NCBI RefSeq assembly: GCF_032051575.1
Contig: NZ_DAMBYD010000015.1
Coordinates: 22,332-86,331 of the forward strand
Length of the DNA: 64,000 bases
Origin: Aminipila sp032051575
GTDB lineage: Bacteria > Bacillota > Clostridia > Peptostreptococcales > Anaerovoracaceae
Direction: 5' to 3'
Shown: piece after piece, positions 43,806-54,600 of the stretch
Numbering within the stretch: position 1 is the stretch's first letter
How the letters are laid out: each line of letters starts with the position of its first letter
Translations under genes and position numbers: made by a program
The notes under the pieces: model-generated
The model's database searches: none
Told to the model about the DNA's origin: nothing
What the model saw: only the letters and a program-made list of their open reading frames with translations

Positions 43806-45782
43806 TTAAAGCTTTAACTTAAACTCAAATATCTGATCTCTAAGCTGTGCCGCGCGCTCAAATTGTAAATCCGAAGCAGCTTGTTTCATTTCCTTTTCAA
43901 GCTTTTTAATATACTCCGTCAGCTCTTTTTTCGTTAATTCAAGTGGACTCTTACCCGCATAATATTCTGCCGCTTCCTCTGCTGCTTTTGTCGCTTCAAT
44001 AACTTTCCTAACAGCCTTTTTAACTGTTGTTGGTGTAACCCCATGCTTTTCATTGTATAACTGCTGGATTCCTCTCCTTCTTTCTGTTTCACTGATAGCT
44101 TTTTTCATAGCGTCACTCATGCTGTCGGCATACATTATGACTCTGCCCTCAGCATTTCTTGCTGCACGTCCTATGGTCTGAATCAATGATGTTTCTGTTC
44201 TTAGGAATCCCTGCTTGTCCGCATCTAGAATAACCACCAAAGAAACCTCTGGGATATCCAAACCTTCTCTAAGAAGATTGATACCTATAAGTACATCAAA
44301 AACACCCAGCCTTAAATCTCTTATTATCTCCATCCTTTCCAGAGTATCTATCTCGGAATGCAAATACCTTACCTTAATATTTACATTTTTCAAATAGTCC
44401 GTTAGACTTTCTGACATTTTTTTAGTCAAAGTTGTCACAAATACTTTTTCTCCCCGCTCTGTGACCTTATTTATTTCTCCTATCAAATCATCTATCTGCC
44501 CTTGAGTCTTTCTGATTTCAATTTTTGGATCAAGTAACCCTGTAGGTCTAATCACCTGTTCTGCAGAAATGCCGCCACTACTTTCTATTTCATATTTTGC
44601 CGGAGTTGCACTTACATATACAATCTGATTGACTATATTTTCAAACTCTTCAAATTGAAGCGGTCTGTTGTCCAAAGCTGAAGGCAGCCTGAAGCCATAA
44701 TCCACTAAAGATGTTTTTCTTGCTTTGTCTCCTGCATACATAGCATGGAGCTGTGGCAGCATCACATGGGACTCATCAATGACAATAAGAAAATCTTCTG
44801 GGAAATAGTCAATTAATGTGTATGGCCGGTTTCCTGGAGATAATCCATTTATATGCCTTGAATAGTTTTCAATACCTTTACAACTTCCTATTTCTCTTAA
44901 CATTTCAAGGTCATATCGCGTTCTCTGCTCTATTCTTTGAGCCTCAAGAAGTTTTCCTCTGTCTTTAAACCATTTCAACCGCTCATTTAATTCTTGCTCA
45001 ATTGTAACGATGGCTTTTTCCGTATTTTCTTTTGAAGTAACATAGTGGGATGCCGGAAATATAGCAATATGATTTCTTAATCCCAGAATTTCACCAGTAA
45101 TTGGATTCATTTCTTTTATTGTTTCTATTTCATCTCCAAAAAGCTCTACCCTTATGGCATTTTCCGCTCCGGCAGGATATATATCAATAACATCGCCTCT
45201 TGCTCTGAATGTGCCCCTGGCAAACTCCATATCATTTCTAGTGTATTGAATATCTACCAGTTTCCTTAGTATATCTTGTCTGCTTTTTTCCATCCCAGGT
45301 CTTAATGATAACATTTGATTTTCATAGTCAAAGGGGCTCCCCAAACCATAGATGCAAGAAACACTGGCCACTATGATAACATCACGGCGCTCTGCAAGTG
45401 CTGCTGTTGCAGAGTGGCGGAGCTTATCTATTTCATCATTTATATTTGAATCTTTTTCAATATAAGTATCCGTAGATGGTACATAGGCTTCAGGCTGATA
45501 ATAGTCATAGTAACTAACAAAATATTCTACAGCATTATCCGGAAAAAATTCTTTAAACTCACCACAAAGCTGCGCTGCAAGCGTTTTGTTGTGTGATATT
45601 ACTAATGTAGGCTTTTGTACTCTCTCAATAAGATTTGCAATTGTAAATGTTTTTCCTGATCCTGTAACTCCCAGTAATGTCTGGTGTTTTTTACCATTTA
45701 AAATGCCTTCCGTAAGCCGATCTACAGCCTGTGGCTGGTCACCCATCAATTTAAAATCTGAAACTACCTTAAATTCACCCAT
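43806..45782 (-). CDS. uvrB: Excinuclease ABC subunit B
   Basis: 658 aa. Helicase core: Walker A LLGVTGSGKTFT, DEAD-type IDESHVMLPQ, and motif VI QTIGRAARNAEGR. The damage-probing beta-hairpin sits around YFVSYYDYYQPEAYVPSTDT, and a C-terminal UVR domain (AASDLQFERAAQLRDQIFEF) binds UvrA and UvrC. It loads on damaged DNA after UvrA and recruits UvrC, which is not in the window. AAAGAGG before the ATG. Confidence 0.97.
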   Translation of the reverse strand: MGEFKVVSDFKLMGDQPQAVDRLTEGILNGKKHQTLLGVTGSGKTFTIANLIERVQKPTLVISHNKTLAAQLCGEFKEFFPDNAVEYFVSYYDYYQPEAYVPSTDTYIEKDSNINDEIDKLRHSATAALAERRDVIIVASVSCIYGLGSPFDYENQMLSLRPGMEKSRQDILRKLVDIQYTRNDMEFARGTFRARGDVIDIYPAGAENAIRVELFGDEIETIKEMNPITGEILGLRNHIAIFPASHYVTSKENTEKAIVTIEQELNERLKWFKDRGKLLEAQRIEQRTRYDLEMLREIGSCKGIENYSRHINGLSPGNRPYTLIDYFPEDFLIVIDESHVMLPQLHAMYAGDKARKTSLVDYGFRLPSALDNRPLQFEEFENIVNQIVYVSATPAKYEIESSGGISAEQVIRPTGLLDPKIEIRKTQGQIDDLIGEINKVTERGEKVFVTTLTKKMSESLTDYLKNVNIKVRYLHSEIDTLERMEIIRDLRLGVFDVLIGINLLREGLDIPEVSLVVILDADKQGFLRTETSLIQTIGRAARNAEGRVIMYADSMSDAMKKAISETERRRGIQQLYNEKHGVTPTTVKKAVRKVIEATKAAEEAAEYYAGKSPLELTKKELTEYIKKLEKEMKQAASDLQFERAAQLRDQIFEFKLKL

Positions 45783-45876
45783 TAATCTGCCTCTTTCATT
45801 TAAAGAACATTTGTTTATTTCTTATAATATCACACACATCTTTTAATGTCTAGTTGTGATTATTTTATTTATACCC

Positions 45877-45905
45877 TTGTTGTGGTAGTTTTATCATGGT
45901 ATACT
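45877..45905 (+). promoter_or_regulatory. Promoter of the citrate synthase gene
   Basis: TTGTTG (45877-45882), 17-bp spacer, TATACT (45900-45905). The leader would be about 125 nt and ends at GAGGTGG before the ATG at 46038. No riboswitch fold recognised in it. Confidence 0.6.
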
Positions 45906-46037
45906 ATTAAAGTATAAATTTTTAATATTGGTAAGTTTAATCGGTATTTATTAGGTATCGATTTTATTAAAACTAACATTGTATACATTTATACATTTTG
46001 GGGCAGCCCAGATATTTAGTATATAGAGGTGGTAATT

Positions 46038-47444
46038 ATGAGTGACAACTATGCAGCTTTCACGGCTGAAAATGATAGACTAATTGACAAGCTATCAGGG
46101 GAAAAAGCTTTTTACATGAGCAAAGCAAAAATTTTAAGTAAAACTGATGTTATTCCCGACTCTTTATACATTGAAAAAGACGTAAAAAGAGGACTCCGTA
46201 ATGCCAACGGAACAGGAGTTATTGTTGGACTTACTAAAGTTGGAGAAGTAATCGGATATGAGTTTGACGAACAAGGAAATAAAATCACAATTGATGGTAA
46301 ACTATATTACAGAGGGTATGATGTCGAAGATATTTTCAATAATTGTGTTAAAGAAAACCGTTTTGGCTTTGAAGAAGTGACTTATCTTCTTTTATTCGGA
46401 GAACTGCCTAACAAAGATGAGTTACTAGAATTTAATAAAATGCTGGGTGCTAAGCGTGAACTTCCAAAAGGTTTTGCCCGAGATATGATATTAACAGCCC
46501 CTTCCAAAAGTATCATGAACAAATTAGCAAGAAGCGTTTTAGCCATGTATTCATACGATGAAAATCCCGACGATACATCTGTAGAAAATGTTTTACGTCA
46601 ATCTCTATCACTTATAGGACATTTTCCAGCTCTGATTGCATACGGCTTTCAAGCTAAACGGTCTTCTTTTGATAACGAAAGTCTGCATTTACACAATCCT
46701 ATCCCAGAATTGAGTACTGCAGAAAATATATTGAGAATGATTCGTCCTACTGGCGAATATACAGATATTGAAGCAAAACTTCTTGATTTATCTTTAATAT
46801 TACATGCAGAACATGGTGGTGGTAATAATTCAAGTTTTACGACTCACCTGGTTTCCTCTTCAGGCACAGATACTTATTCTGCTATTTCAGCTGCCGTAGG
46901 TTCTTTAAAAGGTCCTAGACATGGTGGAGCAAATATTGCCGTAATTAATATGATTCATGATTTAAATAAACATGTTAAAGATATTACTAATGAAGCCCAG
47001 GTAGAAGATTATCTGGTAAAAGTATTAAAAGGTGAAGCCAATGATGGCAGTGGATTAATATATGGATTAGGTCATGCAATTTATACCATTTCTGATCCAA
47101 GAGCTGTGCTTTTAAAGGGAATGGCAAAGAAGCTTGCCGAAAGCAAAGGCTTAGAAGATGCCTTTAACTTATATGAATTTATCGAAAAACGTGGTTCTGC
47201 ATTATATAAAGAAGTAAAGGGTATTGATAAACCAATACCTGCGAATGTAGATTTATATTCAGGATTTGTATATAGAGCGCTAAACATTCCTGTTGACATT
47301 GCTACTCCTTTATTTGCTACAGCAAGACTTTCTGGATGGTGTGCACACAGATTGGAAGAAATTATTACAGGCAGACGCCTGATGAGACCAGCCTATAATG
47401 GTGTTCAGCCTTATCTTGAATATACTCCGATACATAAGCGATAA
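46038..47444 (+). CDS. gltA: Citrate synthase (si-type, GltA family)
   Basis: 468 aa from the ATG at 46038 (GAGGTGG upstream); the GTG at 46029 overlaps the ribosome site. Catalytic His residues in LILHAEHGGGNNSSF and IYGLGHAIYTISDPRA, and the Asp in VDLYSGFVYRAL. It condenses oxaloacetate and acetyl-CoA. In an anaerobe with PFOR it most likely feeds 2-oxoglutarate and glutamate synthesis rather than a full cycle. An N-terminal extension of about 40 aa before the fold is common in clostridial members. A 2-methylcitrate synthase is the alternative. Confidence 0.92.
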   Translation: MSDNYAAFTAENDRLIDKLSGEKAFYMSKAKILSKTDVIPDSLYIEKDVKRGLRNANGTGVIVGLTKVGEVIGYEFDEQGNKITIDGKLYYRGYDVEDIFNNCVKENRFGFEEVTYLLLFGELPNKDELLEFNKMLGAKRELPKGFARDMILTAPSKSIMNKLARSVLAMYSYDENPDDTSVENVLRQSLSLIGHFPALIAYGFQAKRSSFDNESLHLHNPIPELSTAENILRMIRPTGEYTDIEAKLLDLSLILHAEHGGGNNSSFTTHLVSSSGTDTYSAISAAVGSLKGPRHGGANIAVINMIHDLNKHVKDITNEAQVEDYLVKVLKGEANDGSGLIYGLGHAIYTISDPRAVLLKGMAKKLAESKGLEDAFNLYEFIEKRGSALYKEVKGIDKPIPANVDLYSGFVYRALNIPVDIATPLFATARLSGWCAHRLEEIITGRRLMRPAYNGVQPYLEYTPIHKR

Positions 47445-47468
47445 CGCATATGTGATACGATTACCTTC

Positions 47469-47509
47469 TTGACAATATATGTAATTTTATATATGATTTA
47501 CATATATTG
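47469..47509 (+). promoter_or_regulatory. Consensus promoter with 12-bp inverted repeat before the prepilin peptidase gene
   Basis: TTGACA (47469-47474), 17-bp spacer, TATGAT (47492-47497): a near-consensus promoter. Perfect arms CAATATATGTAA (47473-47484) and TTACATATATTG (47498-47509) flank the spacer and cover the -35 end and the start point. The repeat is well placed for a repressor. Predicted leader is only about 20 nt before AAGGAGG. Confidence 0.75.
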
Positions 47510-47524
47510 GAAGGAGGTTTTTTT

Positions 47525-48175
47525 ATGTTTACCACTATGTTAATCATATCTGTTTATTCCATCTTTATTATATTTAGTTTTAATTTATTACCCTATAAAT
47601 GGTTATGTGATTATAACGCAGATACTTCAGACAGTCTTTCGCAGAAATATGCGCCAATTAATTTCTACTTTTTCCCAGTATTTTTGTACACATCACTTAT
47701 TATCTTTTTTCTTTTTACCACACCGCATTCATATCTAGATTTATTTACTAACATTATTATGATATTATTACTTTCTCATATTTGTTTGTCTGACATTCTT
47801 TACATGATCATTCCAGACCAACACGTTATTCTAATTCTTGTTTTAGGTCTCTTAAATCTTACTACAGAGAATATGTCTTATAAAATATTGGGCCTTTTGG
47901 TGGGTGCCCTTCCTTTTCTTATATTATTAATTACAGGGCTTATATTAAAAAAAGAGGAATGTATCGGCTTTGGAGATATAAAACTCATGTCTGCACTAGG
48001 TTTGCTCTTAGGGTATGCAGATATTCTTAACCTCTATATGATTAGTTGTTTTTTAAGTGGTATATCTTTTATCATCTTAACTTTGCTAAAAACTCTTATG
48101 AAAAATAATAACAAATTGAGCTACATCCCATTTGCTCCTTTTATATGCTTTTCGTATATTTTTTGTATTATGTAA
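47525..48175 (+). CDS. Prepilin peptidase, A24 family
   Basis: 216 aa from the ATG at 47525 (AAGGAGG 7 nt upstream). Six or so membrane segments. The two catalytic aspartates of the A24 aspartyl proteases are visible: D in LSDILYMIIPDQH and D in the GFGDIKLMSALG (GxGD) block. There is no N-terminal cytosolic methylase domain with paired cysteines, so it is the short TadV/ComC-like form. It cuts the leader of type IV-pilin-like proteins, yet no pilin or assembly gene lies in the window. Confidence 0.88.
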   Translation: MFTTMLIISVYSIFIIFSFNLLPYKWLCDYNADTSDSLSQKYAPINFYFFPVFLYTSLIIFFLFTTPHSYLDLFTNIIMILLLSHICLSDILYMIIPDQHVILILVLGLLNLTTENMSYKILGLLVGALPFLILLITGLILKKEECIGFGDIKLMSALGLLLGYADILNLYMISCFLSGISFIILTLLKTLMKNNNKLSYIPFAPFICFSYIFCIM

Positions 48176-48191
48176 TAATTTAAGCATCCAC

Positions 48192-48776
48192 TTATTTTAG
48201 TTCCTTGCTTATATAAGTTATTACACCATTCTGGTTTATTTTTTCTATGATTTTACCAAGTTCTTCTATGGGAAGATCCATATTATTTTTAAACCAGTAT
48301 CCTATCATTCCCAATTGAGCGGAGGACACATATTCCAATGCATATTTTAATTTTACTTTTCCTAAATCGTCTATACCATTTTGCAAGTCAAACATTTCCA
48401 TAACAGTCTCCTGCATAATTTTTTTAAGTTTTTTTACAGCTCTTAATTCTGCACGTTCACCAAAGAACAATTCCAACATTGCTTGCTCTCCGTAAAAAAA
48501 CTCTTTTGGTAACACTCCTGTATCTATTTTTTTATTCATAATCAATGCTCTTATAACCGGAAGAGCATGCTTCTTAATCTGGTCTATGGCCTCATTTTCA
48601 ACCTTTTCCTGTAAATCATATATATCTATATAATATACATAAAAAGTCCCTCTATTTATATGCGCTTTTTCTGTAATCTCCTTTATGCTGATTTTTTCAA
48701 TACGCTTTTGTTTATAAAGTTCTAAAAATGCATTTTTTATTCTCTGCTTTGTATCTTGTACTCGTTTTGATTCCAT
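48192..48776 (-). CDS. TetR-family regulator of the export operon
   Basis: 194 aa, AGGAG before the ATG. The N-terminal helix-turn-helix is typical (KRIKNAFLELYKQKRIEKIS, then IKEITEKAHINRGTFYVYYI). The C-terminal ligand region resembles the AcrR_3 type. It is the last gene of an operon ABC ATPase, permease, HlyD protein, TetR, and so probably represses it; the AACAAC-GT-GTTGTT repeat above the first gene is a candidate operator. Confidence 0.9.
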   Translation of the reverse strand: MESKRVQDTKQRIKNAFLELYKQKRIEKISIKEITEKAHINRGTFYVYYIDIYDLQEKVENEAIDQIKKHALPVIRALIMNKKIDTGVLPKEFFYGEQAMLELFFGERAELRAVKKLKKIMQETVMEMFDLQNGIDDLGKVKLKYALEYVSSAQLGMIGYWFKNNMDLPIEELGKIIEKINQNGVITYISKELK

Positions 48777-48786
48777 TTTTCATCTC

Positions 48787-49746
48787 CTATAAACGTACCT
48801 TTATTTTTTGTCCAACGTTAACATTATACCCCTTAGGAAGCAGCACTTTAACTCGAATACTCTCCTGATTTCGGTTAGCTGCACTTTGCAGTTCTTTTGG
48901 TGTATATTGTGCTTTTACATCGATGTATTTAATTTTGCCTTCTACTGAATCATGGTCAATAGTGACCACAGCCTTTTGGTTATATTTAATTTGATCTAAT
49001 TTGTCCTCTGGAAAGTAAATAACTGCATACTGCTCTTTATCCGAAGATATATCCGCTATATTGTAGCCAGCAGCCACTATATCACCTTCATTGTAATTCT
49101 TACTCATAACAATACCATCGCATCCTGCTAATATAGCATATTTTTCAAGAATTTCTTTTTGCTGGTTTAATTGACTTTCTAATAATGCCACATCTATATC
49201 CGCCGCGTTTCCAGCAGTCTTGTCTGAACTATTTCTGACCTGTGCCTTCGAAGATTCTACCGTGCTTTCTGCTGTGTCATACGTAACCTTTGCACTGTCC
49301 AATGCAGTTTCTGAAATAGCTGATTCCGCATACAATGATTTTGCTTTATCATAGTCCTGCTTTGCCTTTTCTGCTATCACAACTGCACTTTCATAATTAG
49401 CTTTAGCTACACTATAATTATTATCTGCTGTACCCCCATGTCCTACTTTACTACCATTTACAGCTAATTTAGCCTTCTGCAAGTTCAATTCCAATTGTTC
49501 CACAACATATTTTTGATTGGTATTATCTATTACTGCCACAACATCTCCCTTTTTTATCTGACTGCCCAGCTGCACTGGACTTTCTAAGATTTTTCCTGAG
49601 ACCTCTGCAGGATGTGATACCATGACACCTTCAATTTCTCCAATATAATAATTTCTATCCTTTAAATTAAAGTAACAAACAACTGCTACAATTAGTAATA
49701 ATACTATAAAAGGCACAACCTTTGTACTAACTTTTACCTTTTTCAT
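48787..49746 (-). CDS. HlyD-family membrane fusion protein
   Basis: 319 aa, one N-terminal membrane segment (VVPFIVLLLIVAVVCYFN). The biotinyl-lipoyl-like half motif SHPAEVSGKILESPVQLGSQ with IKKGDVVAVIDN is followed by a long coiled coil (about 85-195), a second lipoyl-like half (ILAGCDGIVMSKNYNEGDIV) and a beta-barrel. It probably links the ABC permease to the cell exterior for export of a drug or toxic compound. It lies 16 bp after the permease gene. Confidence 0.9.
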   Translation of the reverse strand: MKKVKVSTKVVPFIVLLLIVAVVCYFNLKDRNYYIGEIEGVMVSHPAEVSGKILESPVQLGSQIKKGDVVAVIDNTNQKYVVEQLELNLQKAKLAVNGSKVGHGGTADNNYSVAKANYESAVVIAEKAKQDYDKAKSLYAESAISETALDSAKVTYDTAESTVESSKAQVRNSSDKTAGNAADIDVALLESQLNQQKEILEKYAILAGCDGIVMSKNYNEGDIVAAGYNIADISSDKEQYAVIYFPEDKLDQIKYNQKAVVTIDHDSVEGKIKYIDVKAQYTPKELQSAANRNQESIRVKVLLPKGYNVNVGQKIKVRL

Positions 49747-49762
49747 TATTTCTCCACCTTCT

Positions 49763-50770
49763 TTATATATTTCTATACCGCTTTAATAATTTTGTATTTA
49801 TTATCATAAAAATAACAGATAATGCTACAAGAAGCATCAGGTCCCATAATATATCCATAATCCCTGCATTCTTAAGCATTACAGCTTTTAATGCATCTGC
49901 CGCATAATAGAGCGGCATCACCCGTCCCACCATGTCTAAAGCTGGCGGCAGCGTAAAAAGTCCTGTAAAAAATGCCTGTGGTACAACTATAATAGGTATA
50001 AATTGTATCATCTGAAACTCCGAATTGGCTGCGGTGGACACTAAAATGCCTAAAGTTGATGCAGTTATGGCTGTAACCAGGGTTGTAAGTAACACTAACC
50101 ATATAGAACCTACCATCATTACCTGTAGAACATATACTAAGTAAAAGGATATGACCACCGACTGTACTACGTTTAGTATTCCAAACCCTAAAACATATCC
50201 AGTAACTACTTCCCATCTTTTAATAGGTGTCGACAATACCTTTTCCAACGTTCCTGTAGTTCTTTCTTTTAAAAAAGATATCCCTGAAATGAGAAATACT
50301 AAAAAGAAAACTAGAAATCCCATTAATATAGATGCAAAGTTATCAAATAGCGATAAGTCTTCTGCTCCATAAACGTAAGTTATATCTGACTTTAAATCCG
50401 TTCTTAGCTGCATAACGCCTCTGCTTGCCGCTTCAATTGCTCTAACGGCATTGCCTGATTTTGTTGAATTGCTTCCATCTACCCATGCGTACACTTTTCC
50501 GCTTTTAACCGTCACAACCGCTGTTACTTTGCCTTTCTCCAATTCCGATAAATCCTGGCAGCGTGTAGGTACTACATTGTTCTGTATCAGCTCCTCTATA
50601 AACCCTTCTGAAACATTTATAACACCTATGTCTACCGTATTTTGTGCTCCCTCAAAAACAAAATACAACAGTGTAAGTATCAGTAAAGGTGCTACAAGCA
50701 TTAACGCCAGCGTACGCTTGTCATTTCTAATCTGCATTAAGATTCGCTTTGCCAAAGCCTTAACCCTCAT
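49763..50770 (-). CDS. ABC-2 type permease (YhgE/DrrB-like)
   Basis: 335 aa. One N-terminal membrane segment, an extracellular domain of about 130 aa (40-170), then five membrane segments. FLKERTTGTLEKVLSTPIKR is the classic cytosolic loop of ABC-2 drug exporters. Its start overlaps the ATPase stop by 4 bp. It forms the membrane channel of the exporter together with the HlyD-like protein. Confidence 0.92.
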   Translation of the reverse strand: MRVKALAKRILMQIRNDKRTLALMLVAPLLILTLLYFVFEGAQNTVDIGVINVSEGFIEELIQNNVVPTRCQDLSELEKGKVTAVVTVKSGKVYAWVDGSNSTKSGNAVRAIEAASRGVMQLRTDLKSDITYVYGAEDLSLFDNFASILMGFLVFFLVFLISGISFLKERTTGTLEKVLSTPIKRWEVVTGYVLGFGILNVVQSVVISFYLVYVLQVMMVGSIWLVLLTTLVTAITASTLGILVSTAANSEFQMIQFIPIIVVPQAFFTGLFTLPPALDMVGRVMPLYYAADALKAVMLKNAGIMDILWDLMLLVALSVIFMIINTKLLKRYRNI

Positions 50771-51510
50771 TGACCCTCATCCTCCTCATCCATACTACTA
50801 AAGTATACAAATGCCTCTTCAAGGTTTTGTGCACCTGCTTTAACTTGTATTTCAGCAGGTGTTCCTGTCGCTAATAGCTTCCCCTCTCTCATCATGGATA
50901 AATGAGTGCACTTTTCAGCTTCATCCATTACGTGAGTCGTAACTAAAATAGTTACACCACTTTCAGTCATCTTGTACAGCTCATTCCAAATATTTTTTCG
51001 AAGCAATGGATCAATACCTACTGTAGGTTCATCCAGTATAAGGACTTTTGGTTCGTGTAATATAGTCATAGCTAAGGAGAGCCTTCTTTTCATACCACCA
51101 GAAAAATCTGAGACAGCTTTGTCTAAATCTTTATAAAGATTTACTACTTTTATAACCTCTTCTATTCTTAACTTTAGTTTCACATTTTCTATGCCATATA
51201 ACTGGCCAAAAAACTCTAGATTTTGTCTTGCCGTCAAATCTCCATATAGGGCATCTGATTGGGCCATATATCCAACCTTCCCCATCAACTCAAGGTTAGG
51301 CATTTTTTCATTCACCACTAAAACATCTCCTGACGTTGCTTCTGATATACCGGCAATTATTTTTACAGTAGTGGTCTTTCCACATCCAGAGGGTCCCAGC
51401 ATTCCATAAATAGCACCATAAGGAACTTCTATACTTACATCTTTTAATACTTGATGCTCACCAAAATTTTTATATATATGTTTGAGAACAATGCATTTTT
51501 CCGTTTCCAA
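50767..51510 (-). CDS. ABC exporter ATP-binding protein
   Basis: About 247 aa from a TTG at 51510 (AAGGTGG 8 nt upstream); an in-frame TTG at 51540 has no ribosome site. Walker A GPSGCGKTTT, signature DFSGGMKRRLS, Walker B KVLILDEPTVGIDP, switch His in VTTHVMDEAE. It energises the permease whose start overlaps its stop. It is the first gene of the export operon with the HlyD and TetR genes. Confidence 0.92.
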   Translation of the reverse strand: METEKCIVLKHIYKNFGEHQVLKDVSIEVPYGAIYGMLGPSGCGKTTTVKIIAGISEATSGDVLVVNEKMPNLELMGKVGYMAQSDALYGDLTARQNLEFFGQLYGIENVKLKLRIEEVIKVVNLYKDLDKAVSDFSGGMKRRLSLAMTILHEPKVLILDEPTVGIDPLLRKNIWNELYKMTESGVTILVTTHVMDEAEKCTHLSMMREGKLLATGTPAEIQVKAGAQNLEEAFVYFSSMDEEDEGQ

Positions 51511-51554
51511 TTCTTGTGCCACCTTCTTTTCTTTAACCAATTTATCAAATTACC

Positions 51555-51568
51555 AACAACGTGTTGTT
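51555..51568 (-). promoter_or_regulatory. Candidate TetR operator
   Basis: Inverted repeat AACAAC-GT-GTTGTT 45 bp before the ATPase start codon. Small symmetric sites like this in front of the first gene are usual TetR targets. I could not place a confident -10/-35 around it. Confidence 0.45.
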
Positions 51569-51587
51569 ATATTTTACATCATATAAA

Positions 51588-51626
51588 AAAAACAGGTAAA
51601 TTTAAATATACAATTTACCTGTTTTT
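51588..51626 (-). terminator. Terminator of the PFOR gene
   Basis: AAAAACAGGTAAATT / AATTTACCTGTTTTT, perfect 15-bp stem, followed by a further T run on the minus strand, 29 bp past the stop at 51655. Confidence 0.9.
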
Positions 51627-51654
51627 GTTGGTTTTATTCATATAAAGTTAAACT

Positions 51655-54600
51655 TTATTTTTCCTCAGCTAATTTCTTATAACCTTCATATCTCTCCTTA
51701 GCATACTCTTCAGTCATATCAAATAGCTTATCTGATATATCTGGGAATTCTCTTGAAAGTGAAGAATATCTCATTTGGCCCATAATAAAGTCCTTAAAAC
51801 TTGCTGTAGGAGCCTTTGAATCTAGCGTAAACGGATTCTTACCCTTCTTCTTTAATTCTGGATTGAATCTGTATAAGTGCCAGTATCCTGAGTCTACTGC
51901 ATCCTTAATATTTTCTTGTGACTTACCCATACCCTTCTTTAGTCCGTGATTAATACAAGGTGAATATGCAATAATCAGTGATGGACCATCATAAGCCTCT
52001 GCTTCAGTTATGGCCTTTAACAGCTGTGCCTTATCTGCTCCCATACCAACCTGTGCAACATATACATAGCCATAAGACATAGCCATCATGCCTAAGTCCT
52101 TCTTCTTTATTCTCTTACCAGAAGCAGCGAATTTAGCGATTGCTGCTGCAGGTGTTGACTTAGATGCCTGCCCGCCTGTATTGGAATAAACTTCTGTGTC
52201 GAATACTAGGATATTTATGTTCTCTCCTGAAGCAAGAACATGGTCAAGACCACCATAACCTATATCATAAGCCCATCCATCACCACCAAGAGCCCATATG
52301 GATTTTTTTACTAAATAATCTTTGCTGTCGGAAATTCTCTTACATAGCTTCTGGATTACATCATCCGAAGTCTTAAGGTTATCTATGCACTGCATTACCT
52401 TATCGCTCTTTGCTCTGGATTCCTTGCCGTCTTCTTTATATTCAAGCCACTCTTCAATAGCTTCTTTTAAATCTTCAGCAATATCAAGTTCTAGTAATGC
52501 TTTCATGGTGTGCTCAATTTTTTCACGCATCTGCTTTGACGCAAGAAGCATTCCATAGCCATATTCTGCATTATCTTCAAACAAAGAGTTGGCCCAAGCT
52601 GGTCCTCTGCCATTTTCATCCTTGCAATAAGGCATTGATGGTGCAGAAGCGCCCCAAATCGACGAGCATCCCGTTGCATTGGCAATCAGCATTCTATCGC
52701 CATATAACTGAGTTACTAGCTTTATGTATGGTGTTTCGCCACATCCTGCACAAGCTCCTGAGAATTCAATATAAGGCTTTGCGAACTGACTTCCCTTTAC
52801 AGTCTCTTTATTTAATAATTTATCTTTTACAGGTATTGTTGTACTATAATTCCAATTATCGGCTTCTTTTACAACCTGAGCATATGCCTTCATCGTTAGT
52901 GCCTTTTCCTTAGCAGGACAAATGTCAGCACAGTTTCCACAGCCTAAACAGTCTAAGGCAGAAAGCTGCATTCTATAATGATACCCTTCAAGTCCTTTTC
53001 CCGTTGCAGGAACAGTTTCAAATATAAATGGCGCCTTTTCCTTTTCAGCCTTATCTAGAAGTATTGGCCTGATAGCTGCATGAGGACATACAAAGGAACA
53101 TTGGTTACACTGAATACAAGCATCTTTGTTCCATTCAGGAAGAAGAATTGCCACTCCACGCTTTTCATAAGCACTGGTTCCTGAAGGGAAAGTTCCATCC
53201 TCTCTCCCATTAAATGCACTTACAGGTAAATCTTCGCCCTCCTGCTTGTTCATAGGAATCAGAATCTGTTCTATAAACTCTGGAAGTTCTTCTGTTTTTC
53301 CTTTAGGATTCTCTGAATTTACCCATTCTGCAGGCACATTAATTTTCTTTATACCATTAGCACCAGCATCTACTGCTTTCCAGTTCATTTCTACAACGCT
53401 CTGACCTTTTTTCTTATATGTTTTTTCAATACCTTCCTTTAAGTATTCAATAGCCTGCTCCATAGGAATAACATTTGTAAGCTTAAAGAAAGCTGACTGC
53501 ATGATCATATTGATTCTACTGCCAAGACCAATTTCGCCTGCAAACTTCCATGCATCTATAACATAAAAATTAATATTCTTCTTAGCCAGTTCTCTCTTCA
53601 CCTTTGCAGGAAGATGTTCTGCAACTTCTTTTTCGTTCTCCCACATACAGTTTAGTAAGAAAGTCCCACCCTTCTTTAAGTCCTTAAGCATATCATATTG
53701 CCTCAAGTATGCCTGATTATGACATGCAACAAAGTCTGCCTGATTAATTAAGTAAGTAGACTGAATCGGATGTTCACCAAATCTTAAATGTGAAATTGTA
53801 ACACCGCCAGACTTCTTAGAATCATAAGCAAAATAGCCCTGTGCATATAGATTTGTCTTATCTCCAATAATCTTAATTGCAGTTTTATTTGCACCAACTG
53901 TACCATCAGAACCAAGCCCCCAGAACTTGCACTTAATAGTCCCTTCTGGTTCTCTTGCAATGCCTTCTGTATATGGTAATGACATTCCTGTTACATCATC
54001 TTCAATACCTACTGTAAAATGATTCTTTGGTTTCTTATGATACAAATTATCGTATATAGCATGAATCATACCTGGAGTTGTATCTTTTGAACCCAGCCCA
54101 TAACGTCCTCCATAGACTTCAGGTGCATTTCTTTCTCCATAAAGCATTGTTCTAACATCCTGATATAATGGTTCTCCAAGAGCCCCGGGTTCCTTCGTTC
54201 TGTCAAGAACTGCAATTCTTTCAACAGTTTTAGGAAGTACATCCATAAAGAATTTCTTGATGAATGGTCTATATAATCTTACCTTGATTAGACCAACTCT
54301 ATGACCTTCAAGGATAAGTTTAGTCATTGTTTCCTCAATGGTTTCGCAAACTGAACCCATGGCAACAATAACGTTTTCAGCATCAGGTGCACCAACATAA
54401 TCGAAAGGCTTATAGTTCCTTCCTGTCAATTTGCTTATTTCGTTCATATATTCCACTACAATTTCTGGAACAGCATCATAAAACTTATTGGACGCTTCTC
54501 TTGCTTGGAAAAATATATCTGGATTTTGAGCTGTACCTCTAACTACAGGGTGTTCAGGGTTTAATGCACGATTTCTAAAATCCTGCACAGCCTTCCAGTC

